From Bacteroidota bacterium (GTDB lineage Bacteria > Bacteroidota > Bacteroidia > Flavobacteriales_F > PHOS-HE28): a DNA stretch of 64,000 nt. The notes below the pieces were generated by a model that saw nothing but the letters and a program-made list of their open reading frames with translations, did not search any database and was not told the origin of the DNA. Where the stretch lies: positions 1-64,000 of the forward strand of contig JACTMO010000023.1 of assembly GCA_014584605.1 (NCBI GenBank), written 5' to 3'. The translations under genes were made by a program, and so were the position numbers. This document shows, one piece after another, positions 51,332-60,026 of this stretch. The first letter of the stretch is position 1, and the number at the start of each line of letters is the position of its first letter.

Positions 51332-53712
51332 GTGTGTTCGACGAAGTACATCTCCATTTCTCCCTTGCCTTTCGCCTGCACTTTGCCGCGCGGGGTGAAG
51401 GTGAAGGCGGGTGCGGTTGTCAGGTGCTGGTTGTCAGTTGTCGGGCTACCGCCGTCCGGACTGACAACGGACAACTGCGAACCGACAACCAAGCGGTACG
51501 TCGCCTCACTGATGTTCACCTGGCCTACCTCGCCGCTGCTCTCCATGCGGCTCGCCGTGTTCACCGTGTCGCCCCAGATGTCGTACTGGAACTTCTTCAC
51601 ACCTACGATGCCCGCGACGACAGGGCCGGTGTGGATGCCCACGCGCATTTGGAACGCAGGCAGATCCATCTGATCGCGTTCGGCTTTGCGTGCCTCGATG
51701 AAAGCCTGCATCTCCAATGCGGCCTTGACCGCACTCATTGCGCCAGCGGCCGCGTTCCCCTTCAGCCCTGCTGCGGCCATATAGCTGTCGCCGATGGTCT
51801 TGATCTTCTCCACGCCGTGGCGGCCGATGATGCCATCGAATGTCTGGAAGCAGGCGTTCAGCTCGTTCATCAGCTCCTGCCGGCTGATGCGCGCGCTCAG
51901 TTCAGTGAATCCCTTGAAATCGGTGAAGAGGATGCTCACCTGATCGATCTCACGGCTCTGCGCGCCGCCGGTTTTGCGGATCTCCTCCGCGACCTCCTGT
52001 GGCAGCACATTGTAGAGGATCTCGTCACTCCGCGCTTTCGCCTTCTTGACGCGGTTGCGCTGGTAGAGGAACACGCCGGCGAACAGCGCGATCACCACCG
52101 CTCCGCCTCCCAGCCAGTTGCGCAACAACTTCTGTCCGCTCAATTCCGCTTGCGCTTCAGCGTCCTTCGCCGCCTGCTCAGCACGCAGGGCTTTGTTGCG
52201 CTGCTCCTCCTCGTATGCGCTTTCCAGCCGCACCACGGCCTTCGTCTTCTCGTCGTTGTTCACGCTATCCTGCAGGACCAGGTAGCGCTTCTGGTATTCG
52301 AAGGCCTTGCTCACCTGGCCTGCATCCTCATACAACTGGGCCAATTGGTACAGGGCATCTTGCTGCTCTTTCAGCATATGCTGTTCGCCGCCAAGCTCCG
52401 CGGCATGCTCCAGCAGCTGGATCGCTTGCGCCCGCGCTATGTTCGAGGAAAGTCCCAGCTCCACCAGTTGCGCGGCGTCGGCACCTGCCAGCATCCGCCC
52501 CAGCCCGAGACTGAAGTAGACCTCCTGCATGTAGTTGGAGGCACGTTTCCGATGAACCTCCAGTGCGGCGTTGAACAACTCAGCCGCACGTACAACAGAA
52601 TCCTGTTGCGCCAGGAGCTCCGCCAGAAAACCCCGGGTTTCGGCATTACGGTGTTCGTCGCCCGAGTACGGATTCTCTTTGAGGGCCCGGTCCAAATAGT
52701 AACGCGCGCTGTCGGGCATGCCGAAGAGCCGGTAGATGCGGCCGATGCTATTGAGCGAATTCAGCCGATGGTCGAGCATCGTTGCGCGATGGCCCAGACC
52801 GCGGAGGTGGTGATCCAGCGCAAGCCGATGGTCCCCAATGGCCAGATAGACGTCGCCCAGTGCGCTCTCGGCCGCCGACAATTCGTCCGGCAGCCCAAGG
52901 CGTTCGGCTGCATCCAGGGAGAAGCGCGCGTTGCGGGCCGCTTTCACGTAATCGGTGCGTTCCAGGTAGTACCAGATCAGATAGGTGCGCATCCAGATGG
53001 TACACATCACGTTGCCGTCCTGTTCAAAGAGCTCCACGGCACGTTCGATGCGCGCCAACGATCCCTCCGCGTCGCTCGCAAAGGGCTCGTAGTAGTTCAG
53101 GCTGGTCAAGCAAATCCCCACCCCGCTGCTGTCGCCCACTGAACGGAACAAAGCCAGGGCTTCCAGCAAAGAGTTCGCATCTTGATGGAACCGTGTATTG
53201 ACGCCATACCTCCAAAGCCCCTCCGCCAGCAATGCCCGGTCGCCCGTGGAGCGGAGCGCCGCTATCGCCCGCTCGCTCCGCTCCCTGATGATCCGCAGCT
53301 GGGTACTATCGGTTGGATCCTCCGTGCCATACACCCAAGTGTTCAGGCCGATCAGAAGAGGATCCCGTGTGCGCTCTGCAACGGCCTGGATCGCGTGGCC
53401 GAGGGAGTCGCTGACCTGGAATTCGCTCATGCAGTAGTAGACCCACCGCTGGGATGCCCAGGCCAGTGCCAGCCCCTTTTCATCCTTGAGTGTTCGCGCC
53501 AGTTGCGTGGCTTCCTTGGAGATCCCCACCGCCCTATTTGGATCGATGGTGGCGCAGGTCTTCGCGAGTGCGGTGAGCGTGCGCAGGCGTTCTGCGTTCG
53601 CCTTGGGCTGGTTCTTGAGCACACGCTGCAAGCTGTCAAGACGTGCCTTCTGCGCGTGCGCGCTGAAGCAGTGGGCAAGGATGAACACCACTATGGCGAT
53701 CGCCGTTCTCAT
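51328..53712 (-). CDS. TPR-membrane class III adenylate cyclase B
   Basis: 794 residues. Same architecture as A: signal peptide MRTAIAIVVFILAHCFSAHAQ, TPR repeats, membrane helix (WLGGGAVVIALFAGVFLYQR), linker KKAKARSDEILYNVLPQEVA, cyclase domain with Asp598 and Asp642 and an intact TIGDSYM/YDIWGD set. The catalytic part is nearly the same as in A and C; the TPR part is much more diverged, so each may sense a different input (inference). Residues about 744-768 come from TTGTC/GACAAC repeat DNA. Overlaps both neighbours by 4 bp. Confidence 0.9.
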   Translation of the reverse strand: MRTAIAIVVFILAHCFSAHAQKARLDSLQRVLKNQPKANAERLRTLTALAKTCATIDPNRAVGISKEATQLARTLKDEKGLALAWASQRWVYYCMSEFQVSDSLGHAIQAVAERTRDPLLIGLNTWVYGTEDPTDSTQLRIIRERSERAIAALRSTGDRALLAEGLWRYGVNTRFHQDANSLLEALALFRSVGDSSGVGICLTSLNYYEPFASDAEGSLARIERAVELFEQDGNVMCTIWMRTYLIWYYLERTDYVKAARNARFSLDAAERLGLPDELSAAESALGDVYLAIGDHRLALDHHLRGLGHRATMLDHRLNSLNSIGRIYRLFGMPDSARYYLDRALKENPYSGDEHRNAETRGFLAELLAQQDSVVRAAELFNAALEVHRKRASNYMQEVYFSLGLGRMLAGADAAQLVELGLSSNIARAQAIQLLEHAAELGGEQHMLKEQQDALYQLAQLYEDAGQVSKAFEYQKRYLVLQDSVNNDEKTKAVVRLESAYEEEQRNKALRAEQAAKDAEAQAELSGQKLLRNWLGGGAVVIALFAGVFLYQRNRVKKAKARSDEILYNVLPQEVAEEIRKTGGAQSREIDQVSILFTDFKGFTELSARISRQELMNELNACFQTFDGIIGRHGVEKIKTIGDSYMAAAGLKGNAAAGAMSAVKAALEMQAFIEARKAERDQMDLPAFQMRVGIHTGPVVAGIVGVKKFQYDIWGDTVNTASRMESSGEVGQVNISEATYRLVVGSQLSVVSPDGGSPTTDNQHLTTAPAFTFTPRGKVQAKGKGEMEMYFVEHT

Positions 53713-55793
53713 GTTTGCGTGACGAAGTACATCTCCATCTCCCCCTTCCCCTTCGCCTGCACTTTCCCGCGTGGGGTGAAGGTCAGACCATTCTCGCCCT
53801 TCACCAAAGCATAGGTCACCTCGCTGATGTTGACTTGTCCGGGCTCACCGGATGATTCCATGCGACTCGCCGTGTTCACCGTGTCGCCCCAGATGTCGTA
53901 CTGGAACTTCTTCACACCTACGATGCCCGCTACGACAGGGCCGGTGTGGATGCCCACGCGCACCTCGAAGAAGGGGAGGCCCGCCGCGACTTTCCTCGCC
54001 TTGCCCTCCGCGATGAAGTCGCGCATCTCGAGCGCTGCCTGGATCACATCGGTGGCGTGGGTCGTGTTCGGCGTGGGCAAGCCGCCGGCGGCCATGTAGG
54101 CATCACCGATGGTCTTGATCTTCTCCAGGCCATGCTTTTCGCAGATGTTGTCGAAGGCGCTGAAGCACTCGTGCAGGTCGCGCACGAGTTCCTTCGGGCT
54201 CATCGTCTCGCTCATGGCCGTGAAGCCTTTGAAGTCGGTGAAGAGCACGGTGACCTGATCGATCTGCACGGCTTCGGCCTCTCCCTTGGCTTTGAGCTCA
54301 TCGGCCACTTCCTCCGGCAGAATGTTCAGCAGCAACTCATCGCTCCGCTTCCGCGCCTTGTTGATCTTGTTGCGTTGGCGATAGACCACGACCAGGAAGA
54401 TGAGCGCCCCGGCCAGACCTGCGCTGATCGAGTTACGGATGTTCCGCTGGCGCAGTTCGCGTTTCTCCTGTTCCGTGCGTTGGGCCATTTCCTTCTTGTC
54501 GAATTCGTGGCGCATCTGGGCCTTCACCATGCGCTCGCGCGATTCAATGTTCGCGATGCTGTCACGGATGGCCGTGTACAGCTTGTGGTGCTTGTACGCG
54601 TTCGCCCAATCGCCACGGTTGCTGTCCATCAGTTCCATTCCCCGGTGGTAGTAGGTGAGCAGCAGGCGACTGTTCATTTCCTTCGCCAGCGAGTCCACAC
54701 GACCGAGGTAGCGTTCCGCGGCGGGGTCATTGCCAAGGCACACGTTGCAGGTGGCAATGTCCGCATACACGCGTGCGAGGTCGCTTTTCGCGAAGCCTGC
54801 CTGCTCGAACTCACTGGCAGCGAAGAGAAGCTCCTGCAGCGCGGCCCGATGGTCGCCCTTGCGCAACTGCAAGCCACCCATGCCGGACCGCGCATGGCCC
54901 ACCTGGGTGCGGTCGTTGATGCTGTTGGCGGTTTCCAGTGCCCGCTGGAATTGGGCCATGGCCTCATCGGGGCGTCCCATCCGCGCATAGAGCTGACCGA
55001 AGTCGCTCAGGGTCTCGGCGAAATTCACTGCGTCCAGCACGGGTTCGGCATCCTGCATATCGACGACGCGCTGATAGAGCTTCAGGGCCTCCTCATCACG
55101 ACCGAGCGCTGCGTACGCCGAGGCGATGTTGCCTGTTGTCATGGCGATGCCTCCTTTGTTGCCGAGCGATTCGTGGATCTGCAAAGCCGCCTGGCTCTCC
55201 ATGGCCGACGCGGCCGGGTCGCCCTCGATCTCGTGGATGTAAGCGTACAGGACATGCATTTCGGCCAGGCGATCCAATTCGCCCGCTGCTTTGTAGATCA
55301 CCTCCGCCTTACGCAACTGATCCATGGCGTCGCGGGTACGGCCTCCGTCCAACAGATCCTGCCCCACGCGCTTCAACTGCCCGGCCAGGAACATGCGGTC
55401 CTGCGTCCCTTCGAGCAGGCGCAACGCTTCAAGGTCATGCTCCAGGGCCAGTTGGAATTCACCTCTTTTCCAGAAACTGAAGCCGATCAAGCGCTGCGCT
55501 TCAGCCTCGCCACGGCGCCAGACCAGCTTCCGGGCCAGCGCCAGTGCGGCGGTGCCGTATTGCTCGGCATCCGTCGGACGCTCGTGTATCGCCGCGTTCC
55601 CGACCTTTAGGAAGCGCCGCACTTTGATGGTGTCATCCGGCAAAGACCCGATGGTCGCGAGCGAATCGGGGATCTGCGGTTTCGTGATCGTGCGCTCGGA
55701 GAGCCCGCCTGACGACACTTGGCCCTGCACGCAGGGCAACGCACCAAGCAGGCTCAGCAGAACCGATGAGAACGCGGTGGAACAGTAGTTCAT
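53709..55793 (-). CDS. TPR-membrane class III adenylate cyclase C
   Basis: 694 residues from the ATG at 55793 (MNYCSTAFSSVLLSLLGALPC), 11 bases after a TACGTTCG box; the longer frame would run through a cyclase remnant. TPR repeats about 60-400, membrane helix (SISAGLAGALIFLVVVYRQR), cyclase domain with Asp520 (FTDFKGFT) and Asp564 (IGDAYM), YDIWGD and VNTASRM. The tail goes straight from YALVKGENG to LTFTPRGKVQ without the simple-repeat insert seen in A, B and the remnant. First gene of the operon. Confidence 0.9.
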   Translation of the reverse strand: MNYCSTAFSSVLLSLLGALPCVQGQVSSGGLSERTITKPQIPDSLATIGSLPDDTIKVRRFLKVGNAAIHERPTDAEQYGTAALALARKLVWRRGEAEAQRLIGFSFWKRGEFQLALEHDLEALRLLEGTQDRMFLAGQLKRVGQDLLDGGRTRDAMDQLRKAEVIYKAAGELDRLAEMHVLYAYIHEIEGDPAASAMESQAALQIHESLGNKGGIAMTTGNIASAYAALGRDEEALKLYQRVVDMQDAEPVLDAVNFAETLSDFGQLYARMGRPDEAMAQFQRALETANSINDRTQVGHARSGMGGLQLRKGDHRAALQELLFAASEFEQAGFAKSDLARVYADIATCNVCLGNDPAAERYLGRVDSLAKEMNSRLLLTYYHRGMELMDSNRGDWANAYKHHKLYTAIRDSIANIESRERMVKAQMRHEFDKKEMAQRTEQEKRELRQRNIRNSISAGLAGALIFLVVVYRQRNKINKARKRSDELLLNILPEEVADELKAKGEAEAVQIDQVTVLFTDFKGFTAMSETMSPKELVRDLHECFSAFDNICEKHGLEKIKTIGDAYMAAGGLPTPNTTHATDVIQAALEMRDFIAEGKARKVAAGLPFFEVRVGIHTGPVVAGIVGVKKFQYDIWGDTVNTASRMESSGEPGQVNISEVTYALVKGENGLTFTPRGKVQAKGKGEMEMYFVTQT

Positions 55794-55804
55794 CCTTCGT
55801 CCCA

Positions 55805-55812
55805 CGAACGTA
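55805..55812 (-). promoter_or_regulatory. -7 box, TACGTTCG, of the cyclase operon
   Basis: TAnnTT-G pattern on the minus strand, 11 bases before the start at 55793. Confidence 0.5.
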
Positions 55813-55887
55813 CGAAGCTCATTGTTGTGGCAGTGCACACGGTCATGCCCGATGATGTTCCGCGAAGTCAGCCTACTCGATGACTTC

Positions 55888-55950
55888 GGCAAACAAAGTA
55901 CATTCCCATCCCGCCCTTGCCCTTGGCCTGCACCTTGCCGCGAAGAGTGG
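55888..55950 (-). pseudogene. Second remnant of a cyclase tail
   Basis: The minus strand encodes RGKVQAKGKGGMGMYFVCR, the C-terminal signature of cyclases A-C (GEMEMYFV) with two Glu-to-Gly changes. Nothing else of a cyclase is nearby. It marks a fifth copy of the 3' end and suggests unequal recombination in this array. Confidence 0.65.
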
Positions 55951-56047
55951 ATCCGAAAGCAAGTGAATGGCAGTTGTTGAACGGTGACCGGGAGCTGCTC
56001 CATCCACCAACTCGATCGCTATTCGCCATGATGCGAGCTGGCCACCT

Positions 56048-57313
56048 TCACTTCCCCGCCGCGTACCGGAACCGCATGATGCTGCCTTTGGCGATGCCCT
56101 TCTTGTCCCCTTCGGAGGAGATGAGCATGTCGCCGTTCGGGAGGAAGGCGAGGCCTTCAGGCTTGTAGAAGATCTCGGCCGGCAAAGGATGCACGGTGAT
56201 GGTCTCGCCCTGGAGCACCACCAGCAGGCGGTCGCTGGCGGAGAGGACGTACAGCGCCTTCGTCACCGGGTGGATCTCCGCGGCCGAGGGCTGGAAGAGC
56301 ACGCCACTTGCCGCCAACGTGGGCAGGTCGCGGGCGAGGGCCTGCGACACGGCGGCATTGCTCAATGTACGCTGCACTTTCACGCGGCCATCGCGACCGA
56401 TGCGCTGCACCTGCCGCTCGTCCGCCGATCCGGTCACGGGCGCGTCCTTGCTCACGATCAGGTGGTCGCCGGTGGCGGGGTCGAGGTAGAGGCCTTCCTG
56501 GTTCAGCGAGGCCAGTGCGGGCATTTGCGCATTGATGAGGGTGCGGCGGCGGCGGTCCAGGCGCACCAGGTGCCCATCACTGCGCAGCACGGTGATGGTG
56601 TCGCCCTGCACGGTGATGTCCTCGAAGTCGCCGATGTCCGTGAAGCGCAGCACATCGGTGATCCGCCCTTCGCGCAGGTCGTAGGTGAAGACCGCGCCCA
56701 GCTCATCCTGCACGCACAGCACACGGCCCTCGGCATCCAGCGCGATGCCGGAGATCTCGCGCAGCAGATCAGGCATCTCGTACACCGTGTCGGGGTCCAG
56801 CAGGTCATAGCCGAACTTCGGCATCGCCAGCCCGTGCAGGGTGGCCAGCGTCCACTTGTCGGAGGCCAGCAGGGCGCTGGGTTTGTATTTGCGGCCGGTG
56901 GTGGTGAAATACAGGTTCTGTTCCACACCGTCCTGCAACACCTCCACCTTCAAGAAGCTCGTATCGGCTGTGGTCACCAGCGCGACCTCGTCCAGCGACC
57001 AGCCGGCATACTGCTTCGCCAGGGTTTTGTCGATCCGCTCCATCACCGCCGCGTCAGGGCGCACTTCACGCTCCTCGTAGCTCACACGGCCGTTGTGGAT
57101 GCCCGCCTCCACCAGCTCGGTGCCGCAGAGGTATTCCACCTCCACCAGGCCGGACCCGGAGCGTTCGATGCGCAAGATGTCAGCGCCGGGGCAGCGCTCG
57201 CGAACAAGGTTGGCGAGTGCACGGTCGTCGGACGTTTGCCCATGGCCCGGCGAAGGCAAGCAGGAGGCGAGGAGGAGCAGGAGGATGGCGCGATGAAGCA
57301 AGGTGTTCGGCAT
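56048..57313 (-). CDS. PepSY-like plus SdiA-regulated-type propeller protein
   Basis: 421 residues from the ATG at 57313 (MPNTLLHRAILLLLLASCLPSPGHGQ, possible lipoprotein), with TGCCTTTG 4 bases upstream. Residues about 27-135 look like a PepSY-like/BLIP-like domain (LVEVEYLCGTELVEAGIHNG, SFLKVEVLQDGVEQNLYF). Residues about 165-421 match SdiA-regulated-type propellers (EISGIALDAEGRVLCVQDE, GDFEDITVQGDTITVLRSDG, HPLPAEIFYKPEGLAFLPNG). Periplasmic or surface; ligand unknown. Divergent from the response regulator gene across an 88-base region, so likely controlled by it (inference). Confidence 0.8.
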   Translation of the reverse strand: MPNTLLHRAILLLLLASCLPSPGHGQTSDDRALANLVRERCPGADILRIERSGSGLVEVEYLCGTELVEAGIHNGRVSYEEREVRPDAAVMERIDKTLAKQYAGWSLDEVALVTTADTSFLKVEVLQDGVEQNLYFTTTGRKYKPSALLASDKWTLATLHGLAMPKFGYDLLDPDTVYEMPDLLREISGIALDAEGRVLCVQDELGAVFTYDLREGRITDVLRFTDIGDFEDITVQGDTITVLRSDGHLVRLDRRRRTLINAQMPALASLNQEGLYLDPATGDHLIVSKDAPVTGSADERQVQRIGRDGRVKVQRTLSNAAVSQALARDLPTLAASGVLFQPSAAEIHPVTKALYVLSASDRLLVVLQGETITVHPLPAEIFYKPEGLAFLPNGDMLISSEGDKKGIAKGSIMRFRYAAGK

Positions 57314-57401
57314 GGTGCAAAGGCACGAAGTGAATTTGGGAAAGATCGGGAATGTACCGATCCCCAGTTCCTTCCCACATTCCCCCGATAGCTTTGGCCC
57401 C
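57314..57401. promoter_or_regulatory. Divergent promoter with 8-bp inverted repeat
   Basis: Holds two opposed -7 boxes: TGCCTTTG on the minus strand (57318-57325) and TAGCTTTG on the plus strand (57389-57396, 5 bases before the ATG at 57402). Between them GGGAATGT (57348-57355) and ACATTCCC (57377-57384) form an exact inverted repeat with a 21-base spacer. TTCC repeats within it are OmpR-box-like and recur at 59341-59355. Confidence 0.55.
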
Positions 57402-58079
57402 ATGAAGGTCCTGGTGGTGGAGGACGAGCCCGGCCTGGCCGACGTGATCACGCGATCGCTGGAGCGCGAGCAGTACGTGGTGGAGCTGGCACGCGATCAA
57501 CGCAGCGCCCTGCTGAAGATCGCCGACCACAGCTACGATGTGATCCTGCTGGACATCATGCTGCCCGGCGGCAGCGGCCTGGACGTACTGCGGGCGCTGA
57601 AGCAGCAGGGCACGCCTGGCAACGTGATCATCATCTCCGCCAAGGACTCGCTGGATGACAAGCTCACCGGTCTTGACCTGGGGGCGGACGATTACCTCAC
57701 GAAGCCCTTCCACCTCGCCGAGCTGCATGCACGCGTACGGTCCGTGCTCCGGCGCAAGGCCCTGGGTGGCGGCAGCAGCATCGCGGCGGGCAACCTGCGC
57801 ATGGACCTGGACGCGCGAAGCGTACACGTGGACGGTACGGAGGTCGCGCTGAACCGCAAGGAGTTCGATACGCTGCAGCATCTCCTGCTGAACAAGGACC
57901 GCCTCGTATCCCGTGGGGCATTGGCCGAGCACGTCTGGGGGGACCACGCAGACGGGGGCGACGACCTGGACTTCATCTATTCGCAGATCAAGAACCTGCG
58001 CCGGAAACTGAAGCAGAGTGGGGCTACGCTGGAGATCCTGGCGGTGTACGGCATCGGGTACAAGCTGGTGGAGGCATGA
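57402..58079 (+). CDS. OmpR/PhoB-family response regulator
   Basis: 225 residues. Receiver: acidic pocket Glu7/Asp8, phospho-acceptor Asp51 (VILLDIMLP), Lys101 (YLTKPFHLAEL). Winged-helix output domain: LNRKEFDTLQHLLLNKDRLV, ALAEHVWGDH, DFIYSQIKNLRRKL, VYGIGYKLVE. It binds direct-repeat boxes as a dimer when phosphorylated by the kinase encoded next, whose start overlaps its stop by 4 bp. Confidence 0.95.
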   Translation: MKVLVVEDEPGLADVITRSLEREQYVVELARDQRSALLKIADHSYDVILLDIMLPGGSGLDVLRALKQQGTPGNVIIISAKDSLDDKLTGLDLGADDYLTKPFHLAELHARVRSVLRRKALGGGSSIAAGNLRMDLDARSVHVDGTEVALNRKEFDTLQHLLLNKDRLVSRGALAEHVWGDHADGGDDLDFIYSQIKNLRRKLKQSGATLEILAVYGIGYKLVEA

Positions 58080-59329
58080 AGTTGTTGAACCGTTCGCTGC
58101 TGCATCTTTCACTGGCACTGCTGCTGGTGCTGGCGGTATGGGCCGTGGCCTTCTTCTTCATCGTGCGGCATGCGGTGGTGACCAGCATCGACGAAGGCCT
58201 GGAGGATCAGGAGGAGATCATCCGCTACCGCCTGGAGCAGGACAGCAGCCTGCTGCAGGTACGCGATCTGGGGCTGTATGGCTTCGCCTTCAGCCCGGTA
58301 CCTCACAAGATGAAGACCGGTTTCCGGGACACGTTGCTGTACGTGCCCAGTGAAGGGGAGGTGGAGCCGGTACGGCTGCTCACCAAGACCTTCAAACACG
58401 ATGGCGGCTACCAACAATTGCAGATCTACACGAGCACCGTGGAGGAGGATGACCTGATCGAGGTGATCCTTTACGCGTTGGTGGGGCTCTACCTCACGCT
58501 GCTGATCACCATCGTGGTGGTGAACAACGTGGTGCTGCGCCGTGTGTGGCGGCCCTTCCACCGCATCCTGACCCAGGTGCAGGGCTTCCGCTTGGGGCGC
58601 GACAGGTCCCTGCAGGAGGTACGCACGAACATCGATGAGTTCAAGGAGCTGAAGACCGCCGTGGATGCCATGGTAGGCCATGCCGCGGCCACCTTCGACC
58701 AACAGCGTGCATTCACGGAGAACGCTGCACATGAGCTGCAGACGCCGCTGGCCATCGCCATCAACAAGCTGGAGCTGCTGGCCGAACGACCGGCAGGCGA
58801 GGAAGAGCGCATGGCGGCCGTGGGGGAGGTGATCACTTCGCTGGAGCGGCTCACCCGCCTGAACCGGTCACTGCTGTTGTTGGCACGCATCGAAAACCGT
58901 CAGTTCCCGGATGAACGGTCCATCGCATTCGGGCCGCTGATGCAGGAGGTGGTGGAAGAGTTCGGTGACCTTGCCGGGCATCGCGGGGTGACCCTTGATC
59001 TGCGCGTGGACAGCGATTTCGAGCACCGTATGGACCCCGGGCTTGCGCGCAGCCTGGCCAACAACCTGGTGAAGAACGCGATCGTGCACAACGTGCGCGG
59101 CGGTTCGGTGCAGGTGCAGGTGGACCGTTCGGGTATTACCGTGAGCAACAGCGGTACGGAGCAACCGCTGGACCCCACGCGCATCTTCAACCGCTTCCAC
59201 AAGGAGACCACGACCGATGGGGGCACCGGTCTGGGACTGGCGATCGCGAAGGCCATCGCGGAGATGTACGGGCTGCGGTTGAGGTACGCGTACGAGGGCG
59301 CGCATGTGATGCGGCTTCGCATGGCGTGA
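58076..59329 (+). CDS. Membrane sensor histidine kinase
   Basis: 417 residues. TM1 about 7-30, periplasmic loop about 31-129, TM2 about 130-152, HAMP-like linker. Phospho-His219 (AFTENAAHELQTPLAIAI), N-box NNLVKNAIVHN, G-boxes ITVSNSGTE and GGTGLGLAIAKAI. A QseC/ArlS-like kinase that would phosphorylate the regulator upstream. The loop is about 100 residues with no known sensor family. Flanked by two PepSY-like exported proteins that may take part in sensing. Confidence 0.94.
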   Translation: MKLLNRSLLHLSLALLLVLAVWAVAFFFIVRHAVVTSIDEGLEDQEEIIRYRLEQDSSLLQVRDLGLYGFAFSPVPHKMKTGFRDTLLYVPSEGEVEPVRLLTKTFKHDGGYQQLQIYTSTVEEDDLIEVILYALVGLYLTLLITIVVVNNVVLRRVWRPFHRILTQVQGFRLGRDRSLQEVRTNIDEFKELKTAVDAMVGHAAATFDQQRAFTENAAHELQTPLAIAINKLELLAERPAGEEERMAAVGEVITSLERLTRLNRSLLLLARIENRQFPDERSIAFGPLMQEVVEEFGDLAGHRGVTLDLRVDSDFEHRMDPGLARSLANNLVKNAIVHNVRGGSVQVQVDRSGITVSNSGTEQPLDPTRIFNRFHKETTTDGGTGLGLAIAKAIAEMYGLRLRYAYEGAHVMRLRMA

Positions 59330-59397
59330 TCTAGTGGGCTTTCCCAATTCTTTCCAGAACGCGGTCGTCCCTTTGGTGCATCAAAACTCAATGCATA

Positions 59398-59865
59398 ATG
59401 GAACACAGCAACATCATCGCCCGAGCCTGCGGCCTTGTCATCGCCACCGGCAGCCTGTTCAGCGCGGCAAACGCACAGATTACGCAGCCTGCTGGCCCGC
59501 CTGAGGCCGTTACCGCTGCCTTCAACCAAGCCTTCCCCAACGCGATGGATGTGGAGTGGAAGCTGCGCGGCACCCAGTACAAGGTGGAGTTCGAGACCGG
59601 TCTCTTCTTCACCGACCATGAAGCATGGTACGACGCTACCGGCAAGTTGCTCCGCCATGAGGAGGAGATCTCCACGAGCGATCTGCCTGCTGCGGTCGCG
59701 AACGCGATCGCCAAGGAATTCCCCGGCTATGCCATCGACGATGCGGAACGGATCACCATGGATGGCGCGGCGACCTACGTGGTGGACCTGGAACTGAAGG
59801 GCCAGCCCGACTGGAAGGTGGCCTACGACGACGCGGGCAAGCAGCTGCAGAAGGCGCAGGACTGA
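59398..59865 (+). CDS. PepSY-like (BLIP-fold) exported protein
   Basis: 155 residues. Signal peptide MEHSNIIARACGLVIATGSLFSAANAQ. Two PepSY-like/DUF2874 repeats (VTAAFNQAFPNAMDVEWKLR, YKVEFETG; AIAKEFPGYAIDDAERITMD, YVVDLELKG, DWKVAYDDAGKQL). Periplasmic, probably binding a peptide or the kinase loop; not an enzyme. TCCCTTTG lies 22 bases upstream. Position after the two-component pair and the repeated TTCC box suggest it is a regulated target (inference). Confidence 0.85.
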   Translation: MEHSNIIARACGLVIATGSLFSAANAQITQPAGPPEAVTAAFNQAFPNAMDVEWKLRGTQYKVEFETGLFFTDHEAWYDATGKLLRHEEEISTSDLPAAVANAIAKEFPGYAIDDAERITMDGAATYVVDLELKGQPDWKVAYDDAGKQLQKAQD

Positions 59866-60026
59866 GCACGTGTGCGATGCCGGACCGGAAAGCAGGCACC
59901 GCTCTTAGGGGGCGCGGCCTTCAGCCAAGGGCTCCAGCACCTTGCATTCTTCCGGCTGCACCCGGGAAGAGGTCCGGGCAGAGCAGTGCGACCAGATCAT
60001 CCCTGCTGCCCGGAGCGCGGCGAAGC

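Noticed and set aside
46489-55950. Repeated GTACATCTCCAT/CCCTTGCC segments as a CRISPR or dispersed repeat
   Set aside because: All copies are the coding sequence for the shared cyclase tail (AKGKGEMEMYFV), spaced kilobases apart.
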